6,286 nucleotides of DNA from JABDOU01 sp041609995 (GTDB lineage Bacteria > Actinomycetota > Acidimicrobiia > Spongiisociales > SHLN01). A model generated the notes under the pieces. It made no database searches. It was not told where the DNA came from and was given only the letters and a program-made list of their open reading frames with translations. Each line of letters opens with the position of its first letter. Position 1 is the stretch's first letter. The DNA lies in NCBI GenBank assembly GCA_041609995.1, contig JBFIPU010000122.1:1-6286 (forward strand), read 5' to 3'. Shown here in pieces: positions 6,276 through 6,286 of the stretch. Both the position numbers and the translations under genes were made by a program.

Positions 6276-6286
6276 CCCGACTCCAC

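Overview
The window carries five clearly supported or probable protein genes plus one small uncertain one. It reads as chromosomal DNA of a high-GC actinobacterium. The strongest taxonomic hint is the minus-strand pair xerC–whiG. This juxtaposition is typical of Actinobacteria, where a dprA–xerC–whiG block usually sits near rpsB/tsf. The WhiG-type sigma sequence is also closer to what I remember of Streptomyces WhiG than to enterobacterial FliA. A non-Streptomyces actinobacterium (for example an Acidimicrobiia-like lineage) is my guess, not something the sequence proves.

Layout. Positions 1-734 (minus) hold a WhiG/FliA sigma factor cut by the left edge, missing only its last few residues. Positions 709-1605 (minus) hold the tyrosine recombinase XerC, which overlaps the sigma gene by 26 nt. 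Positions 1618-1854 (minus) hold a small unrecognised ORF. It lies in the same frame as xerC and is separated from it by one TAG codon and four sense codons; dprA would be expected here. Divergent from these, 1881-3083 (plus) holds a creatinase with a complete active site. It converges, with a 16-nt gap, on 3100-5469 (minus), a GH15 glucoamylase/glucodextranase-like enzyme without a visible signal peptide. Divergent again, 5534-6265 (plus) holds a PlsY-family membrane protein whose catalytic motifs are strongly altered. A perfect 14-bp palindrome overlaps its stop codon.

Functionally this looks like a conserved housekeeping block (sigma factor plus chromosome-dimer resolution) abutting metabolic genes: creatine hydrolysis to sarcosine and urea, alpha-glucan hydrolysis, and a possible acyltransferase-like membrane protein. 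The metabolic genes are not co-oriented, so no operon links them, and I see no convincing novel multi-gene system. The points most worth a second look are the non-canonical PlsY homologue, the single-stop junction upstream of xerC where dprA is missing, and the stand-alone creatinase. There are no rRNA, tRNA, CRISPR or insertion-sequence signatures, and no gene-free stretch longer than 300 bases.
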